DNA of 64,000 nucleotides from NCBI GenBank assembly GCA_029243245.1, contig JAQWSK010000006.1:32905-96904 (forward strand). The letters run 5' to 3'. Positions 46,664 to 54,067 of this stretch are shown one piece after another. Source of the stretch: Flavobacteriaceae bacterium (lineage in GTDB: Bacteria; Bacteroidota; Bacteroidia; Flavobacteriales; Flavobacteriaceae). Within the stretch, counting starts at the first letter, position 1; every line of letters starts with the position of its first letter. Below the pieces are notes generated by a model. It was not told where the DNA came from. It did not search any database and saw only the letters and a list, made by a program, of their open reading frames with translations. The translations under genes were made by a program, and so were the position numbers.

Positions 46664-47932
46664 ATGAATTTTCTTGAACTTACAACAATTCTCCTTTTGT
46701 TAGCATCTGTTTTTTCAATCATTAATCTTAGGTTGCTAAAACTTCCGCAAACAATTGGTTTAATGGTTTTAGCGATCGGTCTTTCAATCAGTGTTTTGGC
46801 AATTGGTCTAATTTCACCAATCTTTTTAGAAACCGTTTCCGATGTGATAAGAAGCTTTGATTTTGAGGTTTTACTAATCGAGGTCATGCTTCCTTTTTTA
46901 CTTTTTGCTGGAGCAATTAGTGTTAATGTCCATGAGCTGCTTAAAGATAAAGTTACAATTCTTTTACTTGCAAGTTTTGGCGTTTTATTTTCAACATTTG
47001 CGGTAGGTTCAGGAATTTTCTGGCTTGTTGAACAACCTGTTTTTGAATTAAATAATTTAGGCTTGAGTTATATAGATTGTTTATTGTTTGGAGCCTTAAT
47101 AGCGCCTACTGATCCAATTGCTGTTCTTGCTATGGTTAAAAAAATGAATTTATCGTCAACAACAGAAACTCGAATAGCGGGTGAATCTTTGTTTAATGAT
47201 GGCATTGGTGTTGTAATTTTTCTTACTCTATTGAATGTTAAATTAGAAGGAATCGAAAACATAACTCCTGAAAGCGTGAGTATGCTTTTTGCTACTGAAG
47301 TTATTGGAGGCGTAGCGCTTGGAGCTCTTATAGGTTATTTAGGATTAAAACTTGTAAAGTATATTGAAAATGAATATGTAGAGCTCGAAGTTTTGATTAC
47401 TCTTTCTCTTGTGTTGCTGGTGTCAGTAATTTCACATCAATTTCATTTTTCTGGTGTTCTTGGCGTTGTTGTTATGGGACTGTTTTTAAACAGAAATATT
47501 GATACCGATGATAAAGAAGTAGGGGTGCAAAAAGCAATGGGAGATTATGTATACAAGTTTTGGCATTTGTTAGATGAAACTCTTAACGCTATCTTATTTA
47601 TTTTAATTGGACTTGAGATAATCCCAATCTTTCAAAATTTTGATTCAGGATATTTTTTAATTTCTATTTTAACTATAATTTTAGTGGTTATTTCTCGTGG
47701 TGTTGGTGTTTGGACTCCTATCAAAATTCTTTCATTCTTTAAAAGTTTTGAGAAAAGAACTGCATTAATTATTACTTGGGGTGGCCTAAGAGGAGGATTA
47801 AGTATTGCATTAGCACTTAATCTTCCTGATCAAATAGGGGAAGGAAAAAACCTCATCCTATTTTTAACCTATATGATTGTTTTGTTCACTATCTTAGTTC
47901 AGGGTTTAACGCTTAAAAAAATAGTTAAATAG
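46664..47932 (+). CDS. Na+/H+ antiporter, CPA1 (NhaP-type)
   Basis: A 422-residue inner-membrane antiporter with about 12 hydrophobic segments. 'FGALIAPTDPIAVLAMVKK' (the ND/TDP ion site) and 'AGESLFNDGIGVVIF' are characteristic of the CPA1 family; 'WGGLRGGLSIALAL' carries the conserved Arg helix. It exchanges Na+ (or K+) for H+ in pH and salt balance, fitting a marine host. It lies 8 bases after ribE, so co-transcription is possible. Confidence 0.93.
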   Translation: MNFLELTTILLLLASVFSIINLRLLKLPQTIGLMVLAIGLSISVLAIGLISPIFLETVSDVIRSFDFEVLLIEVMLPFLLFAGAISVNVHELLKDKVTILLLASFGVLFSTFAVGSGIFWLVEQPVFELNNLGLSYIDCLLFGALIAPTDPIAVLAMVKKMNLSSTTETRIAGESLFNDGIGVVIFLTLLNVKLEGIENITPESVSMLFATEVIGGVALGALIGYLGLKLVKYIENEYVELEVLITLSLVLLVSVISHQFHFSGVLGVVVMGLFLNRNIDTDDKEVGVQKAMGDYVYKFWHLLDETLNAILFILIGLEIIPIFQNFDSGYFLISILTIILVVISRGVGVWTPIKILSFFKSFEKRTALIITWGGLRGGLSIALALNLPDQIGEGKNLILFLTYMIVLFTILVQGLTLKKIVK

Positions 47933-47955
47933 TTTCAATTTTAACAAACGTATGC

Positions 47956-47963
47956 TATATTTG
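47956..47963 (+). promoter_or_regulatory. Candidate -7 promoter box for small SD-led transcript
   Basis: TATATTTG is an exact TAnnTTTG match, placed 24 bases after the antiporter stop. It would start a transcript near 47969 that runs through the 21-codon ORF to the terminator at 48110-48133. No perfect TTTG -33 box is visible. Confidence 0.55.
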
Positions 47964-48010
47964 ATACAAGTGATAATGCTGTGACAACAGCCGTAATTAA
48001 CTTAAACTTG

Positions 48011-48020
48011 AAAGGAGGTG
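48011..48020 (+). promoter_or_regulatory. Unusually strong Shine-Dalgarno sequence
   Basis: AAAGGAGGTG is complementary over 10 bases to the 3' end of 16S rRNA and sits at ideal distance (6 bases after GGAGG) from the ATG at 48025. Genes elsewhere in this window have no comparable sequence, in line with Bacteroidetes ribosomes that sequester the anti-SD. Confidence 0.85.
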
Positions 48021-48024
48021 TCTT

Positions 48025-48090
48025 ATGTTTTATTATAATTATTTAAGAATTAAAACACAGCGGACACCAAGCAATTTAGCTCCGCTGTAA
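48025..48090 (+). CDS. 21-residue mini-ORF with strong Shine-Dalgarno
   Basis: ATG to TAA encodes 21 residues starting MFYYNYLRIKTQRTPSNLAP and ending in Leu. It is rich in aromatic residues at the start and basic in the middle, with no membrane segment. The perfect SD upstream and the own promoter and terminator argue that it is translated. It may be a stand-alone peptide, or a sensor ORF whose translation disrupts the hairpin at 48058-48087. Too short for homology judgement; function unknown. Confidence 0.55.
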   Translation: MFYYNYLRIKTQRTPSNLAPL

Positions 48091-48109
48091 ATGATTCTTG
48101 TCTTTTAAT

Positions 48110-48133
48110 AAAGCAGGTCGATGGACCTGCTTT
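48110..48133 (+). terminator. Rho-independent terminator of the mini-ORF transcript
   Basis: AAAGCAGGTC pairs perfectly with GACCTGCTTT around a GATG loop and is followed by further T residues. The stem is 10 bp with a classic U tract on the plus strand. Confidence 0.92.
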
Positions 48134-48187
48134 TTTTATAAAAAATTATCTGAATTTATAGTTGTTAAATCTTTGCTTTTAGCTATA

Positions 48188-49147
48188 TTATTGACTTTTA
48201 AAAGCTTTGAGTTTTTCTGTTAATTTAGGAACTACATCAAAAGCATCGCCTATAATACCATAATCCGCTACTTTAAAAAATGGTGCTTCTGAATCGTTAT
48301 TAATTACAACTTTAACTTTAGAAGCATTAATTCCTGCTAAATGTTGAATTGCTCCAGAAATCCCAATAGCTATGTATAAATTAGAAGCAACAGGTTTTCC
48401 TGTTTGACCAACATGTTCAGTATGAGGTCTCCACCCCATATCAGATACTGGCTTAGAACAAGCGGTTGCAGCTCCTAATGTCGAAGCTAAACCTTCTATA
48501 AGATGCCAGTTTTCAGGTCCTTTTAATCCTCTTCCCCCTGAAACAACAATATCTGCATCAGCAATACTTACTGTGCCGATAACTTTATCTACAGATTTCA
48601 CTTTTACCTTATTATCATTATAAGCCGAAGTATTTACTTCAATAATTTCAGGTTGAGATTGTTTTTCATGAACACCAAATGAATTACTCAATACACAAAT
48701 AATATTTGTGGAACCTTTCAATGTTGTATTATTAAAAGCTTTATTTGTAAAACATGAACGTTTAACAACTAAAGGAGAAATACTAATTGGAGAAGAAACA
48801 ACGTTTGAAGCAAGCCCTGCATCAAGCTTAACTGCTAACAAAGGAACAAAATATTTTGAATCAGCTGTAGAGCTAAGAACTAAAATAGATGCCTCCTCTT
48901 TTTTTGCATACTCTGATATAGCATTAGCAAAGTTTTGAGCGGTAAAATTAATCAATGAAGCATCTTTTATTGACAAAACTTTATCGGGCCCATAATTTGC
49001 CAATACCTTTGGCTCTTCAGAGTTGATTGAAATAACCACCAGATTTTGATTAGATTCATCTGCTAATGCGCGACCATATGACACTGCTTCATAAGAGCTC
49101 TTTTTAAATTTTCCATTTTGACTTTCTGCATATACTAAAATTGCCAT
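48188..49147 (-). CDS. etfA: Electron transfer flavoprotein, alpha subunit
   Basis: A 319-residue protein with the C-terminal FAD-binding domain: 'VVSGGRGLKGPENW', 'GAATACSKPVSDMGWRPHTEHVGQTGK' (read in parts) and 'YIAIGISGAIQHLAGI'. With EtfB it collects electrons from acyl-CoA dehydrogenases such as that at 85-1281 and passes them to the quinone pool. It is 11 bases downstream of etfB on the same strand. Confidence 0.96.
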   Translation of the reverse strand: MAILVYAESQNGKFKKSSYEAVSYGRALADESNQNLVVISINSEEPKVLANYGPDKVLSIKDASLINFTAQNFANAISEYAKKEEASILVLSSTADSKYFVPLLAVKLDAGLASNVVSSPISISPLVVKRSCFTNKAFNNTTLKGSTNIICVLSNSFGVHEKQSQPEIIEVNTSAYNDNKVKVKSVDKVIGTVSIADADIVVSGGRGLKGPENWHLIEGLASTLGAATACSKPVSDMGWRPHTEHVGQTGKPVASNLYIAIGISGAIQHLAGINASKVKVVINNDSEAPFFKVADYGIIGDAFDVVPKLTEKLKAFKSQ

Positions 49148-49158
49148 GTTTTGTGTTT

Positions 49159-49905
49159 TTAAATAACTTTTGCCTCATTATGTAAAAGGCTTATTAATTC
49201 ATCTATGTTTTCTGGATCTACTAATTTAACACTTCCTTTAACCGGTGGTTTTTCAAATTGATCAACACTAGATTTAACAGAACTATTAACTGAAGCTAAA
49301 ACGTCTAATGGTTTTTGTCTAGCTTGCATTATTCCTCTCATATTAGGTATAATAAGGTCAGATTCTTCAACTAATCCCTTTTGAGCTCCAATAACAATTG
49401 GCAATGAAGAGCTTAGTGTTTCTATACCGCCATCAATCTCTCTTTTCGCTTCTACTTCATTTCCGTTTAAATCTATTGAAATACAATTTGTTATATAAGA
49501 AAATCCTAACATTTGAGCCAACATTCCTCCTACCATTCCTCCGTTATAATCTATAGATTCTCTTCCGCAAATAATTAAATCATAGCTTTCTTTTTCACAC
49601 AATGATTTTAATTGCTCTGCAACAGCAAAACCATCTAAAGCATTATAATCAATTCTAACAGCTTTGTTTGCTCCAATCGCTAAACACTTTCTCAAAATAG
49701 GCTCGCAACTAATATCACCAACAGTAACAACAGTTACTATTGCTTGATCTTTTTGCTGAAGCCAAATGGCTCTTGTCAAACCAAATTCATCATTTGGGTT
49801 TATAATAAACTGAACACCATTAGTGTCAAAGAGCTTGTCGTTATCTATAAAATTAATCTTTGATGTTGTATCAGGAACATTGCTTATGCAAACTAAAACA
49901 TTCAT
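49159..49905 (-). CDS. etfB: Electron transfer flavoprotein, beta subunit
   Basis: A 248-residue protein from the ATG at 49905, which gives the standard start 'MNVLVCISNVPDTTSKI'; the open frame extends 8 codons further but that part is atypical. 'NPNDEFGLTRAIWL', 'ICGRESIDYNGGMVGGMLAQ' and 'NMRGIMQARQKPL' are conserved. It binds AMP and partners EtfA. The promoter should lie in the 138-base gap shared with the divergent TetR gene, which holds a long palindrome. Confidence 0.95.
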   Translation of the reverse strand: MNVLVCISNVPDTTSKINFIDNDKLFDTNGVQFIINPNDEFGLTRAIWLQQKDQAIVTVVTVGDISCEPILRKCLAIGANKAVRIDYNALDGFAVAEQLKSLCEKESYDLIICGRESIDYNGGMVGGMLAQMLGFSYITNCISIDLNGNEVEAKREIDGGIETLSSSLPIVIGAQKGLVEESDLIIPNMRGIMQARQKPLDVLASVNSSVKSSVDQFEKPPVKGSVKLVDPENIDELISLLHNEAKVI

Positions 49906-49996
49906 TTTCTGCTTATTTTTTAAGTTCAAATTTACAATATATAATATTAAATTAAAATTTAATATTATATTAAAAATTATTTCTTAGAGTAACTCT

Positions 49997-50037
49997 TTCT
50001 TCCTTTAAATAGGATTTTACTATATTTAAAGGAAGAA
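49997..50037. promoter_or_regulatory. 15-bp inverted repeat between etfB and TetR gene (candidate operator)
   Basis: TTCTTCCTTTAAATA and TATTTAAAGGAAGAA form a perfect 15-bp palindrome with an 11-base spacer. It lies 6 bases in front of the first possible start of the TetR gene and about 90 bases upstream of etfB. A symmetric operator bound by the adjacent TetR regulator, controlling both directions, is the simplest reading; a terminator is less likely since there is no U tract. Confidence 0.55.
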
Positions 50038-50043
50038 GTTTTA

Positions 50044-50709
50044 TTGTATTGTAAAATAATTTATTTGAAACCAAAAACACCTAAAAGAAAAAGAGGTCGC
50101 CCAAGCTTAGCTCAAGAGCTTGACATCGATGGTTTATTAACAATAGCACTAGATCATTTTTCAAATTATGGTTTTGAAGGAGCGCAATTAAAAATAATTG
50201 CAGAAAAAGTTGGAATAACTAATTCATTAATTAGTTATCACTTTAAAAGCAAAGAAGAGTTATGGAAAAGATCTGTTGACCATTTAGCTAGATCAATAGT
50301 TGAAAAATTTCAAGATATACGATCTGAATTAAAAGATACAGAAGGAATCTCTATGCTAAGGTCGTACACTCGACAACTCATATATTATTCAGCTAAAAAA
50401 CCCCCTTTTTATAAATTAATATATATGGAAATGGGACATAATAGTTGGAGATCAGACTATCTTATAAGTTCAATTATCGACCCTTTAACTTTTATTGGCC
50501 AAAGCGCTCTTAATAACGCTTCAGCCAATCCAAAATTTACAGCAATTCCTCAACCTAATTTTGTTAGTATTGTTTTTGGAGCATGTTGTAGCTTTTTCAT
50601 GCTAACTAGATTAATGAAGTATCAATATGAAATAAGCACCTTTGACCATGAGCACATTGAAAAACATGCTGACCTGGTAAATCAAATTATTTTTGATTCT
50701 TTTGAGTAA
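50044..50709 (+). CDS. TetR/AcrR-family transcriptional regulator
   Basis: A 221-residue regulator. The N-terminus 'PKRKRGRPS' resembles an AT-hook tail, followed by the TetR helix-turn-helix ('GFEGAQLKIIAEKVGITNSL', then 'ISYHFKSKEELW'). The C-terminal ligand domain is of the kind found in acyl-CoA-responsive regulators. No ATG is available; TTG at 50044 or TTG at 50065 must serve, and the second would leave just 'MKPKTPKRKRGRP' ahead of the HTH. Divergent from etfBA with a palindrome between, and followed 30 bases later by a desaturase gene, it probably controls fatty-acid metabolism. Confidence 0.87.
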   Translation: MYCKIIYLKPKTPKRKRGRPSLAQELDIDGLLTIALDHFSNYGFEGAQLKIIAEKVGITNSLISYHFKSKEELWKRSVDHLARSIVEKFQDIRSELKDTEGISMLRSYTRQLIYYSAKKPPFYKLIYMEMGHNSWRSDYLISSIIDPLTFIGQSALNNASANPKFTAIPQPNFVSIVFGACCSFFMLTRLMKYQYEISTFDHEHIEKHADLVNQIIFDSFE

Positions 50710-50739
50710 TTTTAAATACTATATTTATAGAAATTTTAC

Positions 50740-51849
50740 ATGATGAAAAATCAAATAATAAAGTTTTCTAGAAATGATACAAAAAAATTTTTTATAACTC
50801 TAAACAAACGCGTTAATGATCATTTTAAAAAACTAAAAAAATCTAAGACTGGAAATTGGAAGCTCTATTCAAAAACATTAATCATGTTTTCTTTTTTTCT
50901 TACGCCTTATTTTTTGATTTTATTTACAAACCTCAATATATGGGCTAAAATAAGCTTATGTGTCGTTATGGGAATTGGGATGGCGGGAGTAGGAATGAAC
51001 GTAATGCATGATGGTAATCATGGTTCCTTTTCTAAAAATAAATGGATAAATAAATTAATGGGGGCAAGCATATATATATTGGCTGGTAATGTTCATAACT
51101 GGAAAGTACAACACAATATGCTTCACCACACATACACTAATATTCATGGGCATGATGAAGATTTAGAAGCAGGAAGGATAATACGTTTTTCAAAACATAG
51201 TGAATGGTCAGCTTATCACCGTTTTCAACATATTTATTCAGTATTTCTTTATGGGTTATTAACCATTAATTGGGCTATTACTACTGATATTAAACAAACA
51301 CGAAGGTATTTAAAAAGAAAATTGACGTATCGGAAAAAACTTCAGCCAATAAGACAATGGTTTATTCTTTTCTTTACTAAGTTAATTTATTTTGTCTTGT
51401 GGATAGTTCTTCCAATAATTTTTTTAAACTTAGAATGGTGGAAAGTTCTTTTAGGATTTTTTATTATGCATTATACAGCAGGTCTAATCCTTAGTCTTGT
51501 TTTTCAACTTGCACATATAATTGAAGAGGCACAAATGCCAATCCCAGATAAAAATACCGGAACAATGAAAAACACATGGGCAATTCACCAGCTATTCACA
51601 ACAGTTAATTTTGCAACAAAAAACAAGTTTATGAACTGGTTTACTGGAGGTCTAAATCATCAAATTGAACATCACATATTCCCACATATTAGTCATATTC
51701 ATTACACAGATATCGCAAAAATTGTTAAAAAAACTGCTAAAGAATTTCATTTACCCTATTTAGAATATGAAAACACTCGAAGCGCTTTACTCTCACATTT
51801 TAAATACTTAAAACAAATGGGGCTTCAGCCTGTAACTTTAAAAACTTAG
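50740..51849 (+). CDS. Membrane fatty acid desaturase (acyl-lipid or acyl-CoA type)
   Basis: A 369-residue membrane di-iron desaturase. The three His boxes are present: HDGNH, HNMLHH, and NHQIEHH near the C-terminus, with hydrophobic segments between them. The pattern is of the linoleoyl-CoA/delta-6-type branch of front-end-like desaturases without a cytochrome b5 domain. It introduces double bonds in membrane fatty acids, a likely cold or membrane adaptation. Located directly after the TetR gene and so a plausible target of it. Confidence 0.92.
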   Translation: MMKNQIIKFSRNDTKKFFITLNKRVNDHFKKLKKSKTGNWKLYSKTLIMFSFFLTPYFLILFTNLNIWAKISLCVVMGIGMAGVGMNVMHDGNHGSFSKNKWINKLMGASIYILAGNVHNWKVQHNMLHHTYTNIHGHDEDLEAGRIIRFSKHSEWSAYHRFQHIYSVFLYGLLTINWAITTDIKQTRRYLKRKLTYRKKLQPIRQWFILFFTKLIYFVLWIVLPIIFLNLEWWKVLLGFFIMHYTAGLILSLVFQLAHIIEEAQMPIPDKNTGTMKNTWAIHQLFTTVNFATKNKFMNWFTGGLNHQIEHHIFPHISHIHYTDIAKIVKKTAKEFHLPYLEYENTRSALLSHFKYLKQMGLQPVTLKT

Positions 51850-51897
51850 ATCTGTTCAGATTTTACTGTTCATTTTGTAACACTTAATATATACGCC

Positions 51898-52527
51898 TTG
51901 ATAAATGAACACTTTTTCAAAAAACCTCAAATTTTATTGATTCTTTTTAGTCTCTCATTTTGTGTTCAAATAGAGGCACAAACCGAACAAGACTTATTTA
52001 ACATAATTAAAGAAGACGAAAAAAGCATAGTTCCTTTGCTTCCTGAAAGGATGATTTTTTCCCAAAAGTTGTTTTGGGGAACTAATGGTCTTTTTAGAAA
52101 AACTGGAATAGTTCCTTTGAATATAAAAATGAGGCAAAAAGAGCTTAAGGTTAGAAGGGTGATGCTTAAAACGCATCAAGTGATTGGATACGCAACACTT
52201 TTAGCAATGATGGCTGAGGGGATTATAGGAGGAAAACTGTATAATGGTAACTATGAACTGTATAAAACACATAAAACCATGGGTAGTCTTATAAAAATTG
52301 GCTATTTCACAGGTGCTGGATTGTCTTTATTTGCTCCGCCTCCACTCATTAACAAGAAAGTAAAAGGGTTAAACTCCATTAAGGCACATAAACTTTTAGC
52401 GACAGTTCATTTTTCAGCGATGCTTTCAACTAATTATTTTTCTAATAAAGATAGAGTCGCCCATAGGGCATCTGCTTACACTTTGTTTGGAAGTTTTGCA
52501 ACCGCAGTTTTAGTTTTTAAATTTTGA
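51898..52527 (+). CDS. Membrane protein with four helix-initial histidines (possible haem-binding)
   Basis: A 209-residue protein with an N-terminal signal-like segment ending IEAQ, a polar stretch and then four hydrophobic helices. A His occurs at the start of each: 'KTHQVIGYATLLAMM', 'YKTHKTMGSLIKIGY', 'KAHKLLATVHFSAML', 'VAHRASAYTLFG'. This spacing resembles b-type cytochrome (b561-like) membrane proteins, but I do not recognise the family with certainty. Start is TTG. The stop overlaps the frame leading to the YceI gene 2 bases later. YceI proteins often accompany b561-like cytochromes, supporting the idea. Confidence 0.65.
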   Translation: MINEHFFKKPQILLILFSLSFCVQIEAQTEQDLFNIIKEDEKSIVPLLPERMIFSQKLFWGTNGLFRKTGIVPLNIKMRQKELKVRRVMLKTHQVIGYATLLAMMAEGIIGGKLYNGNYELYKTHKTMGSLIKIGYFTGAGLSLFAPPPLINKKVKGLNSIKAHKLLATVHFSAMLSTNYFSNKDRVAHRASAYTLFGSFATAVLVFKF

Positions 52528-52529
52528 CT

Positions 52530-53072
52530 ATGAATAGATTAATACTATTTTGTTTATTGACTTCAACTTTTATTTTCTGTCAGGAAGTGGAGAAAGAAAA
52601 TTGGAGAGTAAGCTCTAAGCAATCTTTCATTTCATACAAAGGGAAACATATATTACATGAATGGTCCGGGTTAAACAAAAATATTAGAGGTGTTTTAGTT
52701 CTAAAAAACAATCAACCCACAAAAATTGCTATACTAACTGCAATTAAAGATTTTAATAGCGGTAATTCAGGAAGAGATTCACATGCATTAGAAGTTTTAG
52801 AGGTCTTGCTTCATCCTGGTGTAAGTTTTTTTGGAGATTACTTTACTTTAAAGGATAATAATTTTACCATATCAGGAAAAATTGCATTTCACGGATTAGA
52901 AAAAAATGTTCAAATTCAAGGAACATGGGAAAGAAAAAAAGAAAAGATAATTCTAAAGGGTGAGTTTGATGTTAAACCTACTGACTTTCAAATAAAGCTT
53001 CCAGACTTTATGCTTGTTAAAATTGAAGATAACCTTAAAATAAAATACGAGCTTATATTTATAAAGGAATAA
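52530..53072 (+). CDS. YceI-family periplasmic protein
   Basis: A 180-residue secreted protein: signal peptide (about 1-17, ending FIFCQ) and a YceI-like lipocalin fold, recognisable from 'FISYKGKHILHEWSGLNKNI' and 'FHGLEKNVQIQGTW'. YceI proteins bind isoprenoid-type lipids in the periplasm. ATG at 52530 was taken rather than the TTG two codons before. It follows the His-rich membrane protein by 2 bases. Confidence 0.87.
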   Translation: MNRLILFCLLTSTFIFCQEVEKENWRVSSKQSFISYKGKHILHEWSGLNKNIRGVLVLKNNQPTKIAILTAIKDFNSGNSGRDSHALEVLEVLLHPGVSFFGDYFTLKDNNFTISGKIAFHGLEKNVQIQGTWERKKEKIILKGEFDVKPTDFQIKLPDFMLVKIEDNLKIKYELIFIKE

Positions 53073-53121
53073 ATTTCATAAAAAACCCTTACTAAAAGTA
53101 AAGGCTTTTTTTATGAAATTT
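53071..53121. terminator. Bidirectional terminator between convergent genes
   Basis: A long inverted repeat: AAATTTCATAAAAAA and TTTTTTTATGAAATTT flank an inner stem CCTTTACT/AGTAAGGG (minus strand, one G-U pair). A and T tracts on both sides suit termination of both the YceI transcript and the opposing unknown membrane-protein transcript. Confidence 0.85.
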
Positions 53122-53133
53122 ATTATTTTAATT

Positions 53134-53913
53134 TTAACTTGTTTTAATTGGAAGAGATGGGTTTTTTATCCAGCTAGACAAAGAACTCAAAAGCCCATAA
53201 AGAAAGTTATAAATTGCTAAAGAAACATATAATTTTGCTAAAACAATTGCAACTTGAACATACTCCCAGCCAACAGCCACAAGTCCTCCTATATTATAAC
53301 CAGTAGCATCTGAACCAGCAACGTCCCAAGCACTAAAGTCCTTTAATACTCCTCCTACAAAATCTAAGCGAACCATTGTTAAAAATTCAGCCGCCGCATT
53401 AATAGGTAGGCTAACAGAATAAGCTATTCCAGCAAATAATTCAGGAGCAACAGAAATATTTGGATCTGTGCCCATTAACAGCCAGCCTAGGGTAGCACAA
53501 AATGCTCCAAATAAAGCTACCAAAGCTCCAGCATGCCCTGCTAATTTAATGTTAGCTACAATAAGATCTCTAAAAACGAAGTCTATAATTCCACTTTTGG
53601 ATCCAGCCAAACTGTCTCCAGCCGACCTTACAGTTTGAGCTATTGGAAAGGCTGCGTATATTAAAATAAGCATGCAAACAGCAGCAGTCCCTTTGCCAAG
53701 ACCCTCTGCCGAGTTAATAGCATCCATTCCGCCAGTAATTGCTCCAATTAGAATTCCTAGAAGAACAACTAGGGCTCCAACCTTGTAAAAAGTACCTGCC
53801 CAGCCTCCAAAGGAGCCTTCTGAGCCTTCCATCATGTCATTAAAATTGTTTTTTGGAAGCTTTTGATTTACCATATGAGGTAAGTCTAAAATTTGATTTA
53901 ATATTTTATCCAT
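53134..53913 (-). CDS. Multi-spanning membrane protein of unknown function
   Basis: A 259-residue protein from ATG 53913 (the frame opens 8 codons earlier). After a soluble N-terminus of about 40 residues there are five or six hydrophobic segments rich in Ala and Gly ('KVGALVVLLGILIGAITGGM', 'AAVCMLILIYAAFPIA', 'LAGHAGALVALFGAFCATLGW' and others). Polar residues within helices (H, D, R) hint at a channel or transporter, but I recognise no family. It stands alone between a bidirectional terminator and an esterase gene. Confidence 0.7.
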   Translation of the reverse strand: MDKILNQILDLPHMVNQKLPKNNFNDMMEGSEGSFGGWAGTFYKVGALVVLLGILIGAITGGMDAINSAEGLGKGTAAVCMLILIYAAFPIAQTVRSAGDSLAGSKSGIIDFVFRDLIVANIKLAGHAGALVALFGAFCATLGWLLMGTDPNISVAPELFAGIAYSVSLPINAAAEFLTMVRLDFVGGVLKDFSAWDVAGSDATGYNIGGLVAVGWEYVQVAIVLAKLYVSLAIYNFLYGLLSSLSSWIKNPSLPIKTS

Positions 53914-54067
53914 AGTATGTTGTTTGTTTATAAACAATTAATATACTAAAAAATATTATCATATTAATATTTTAACATTTATTATATCAGTTTATTAGGA
54001 ATAAACGATTAAAAATGATGTTATTTTCCAGTATAAACTCATCTTATTTTTTAACAATTGTTGAAGT

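Larger units (their letters stand above)
47969..48138 (+). ncRNA. Predicted short structured transcript (about 170 nt) carrying an SD-led mini-ORF
   Basis: Between the -7 box and the terminator the predicted RNA can fold three hairpins: GCTGT/ACAGC (47978-47991), CAGCGGA/TCCGCTG (48058-48087) and the terminator. The middle hairpin includes the end of the mini-ORF, so ribosome passage would open it. The unit is isolated between a plus-strand antiporter and minus-strand etf genes, so it does not lead into another gene. It could be a small mRNA, a dual-function regulatory RNA or an anti-SD decoy. No known RNA family is recognised. Confidence 0.4.
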
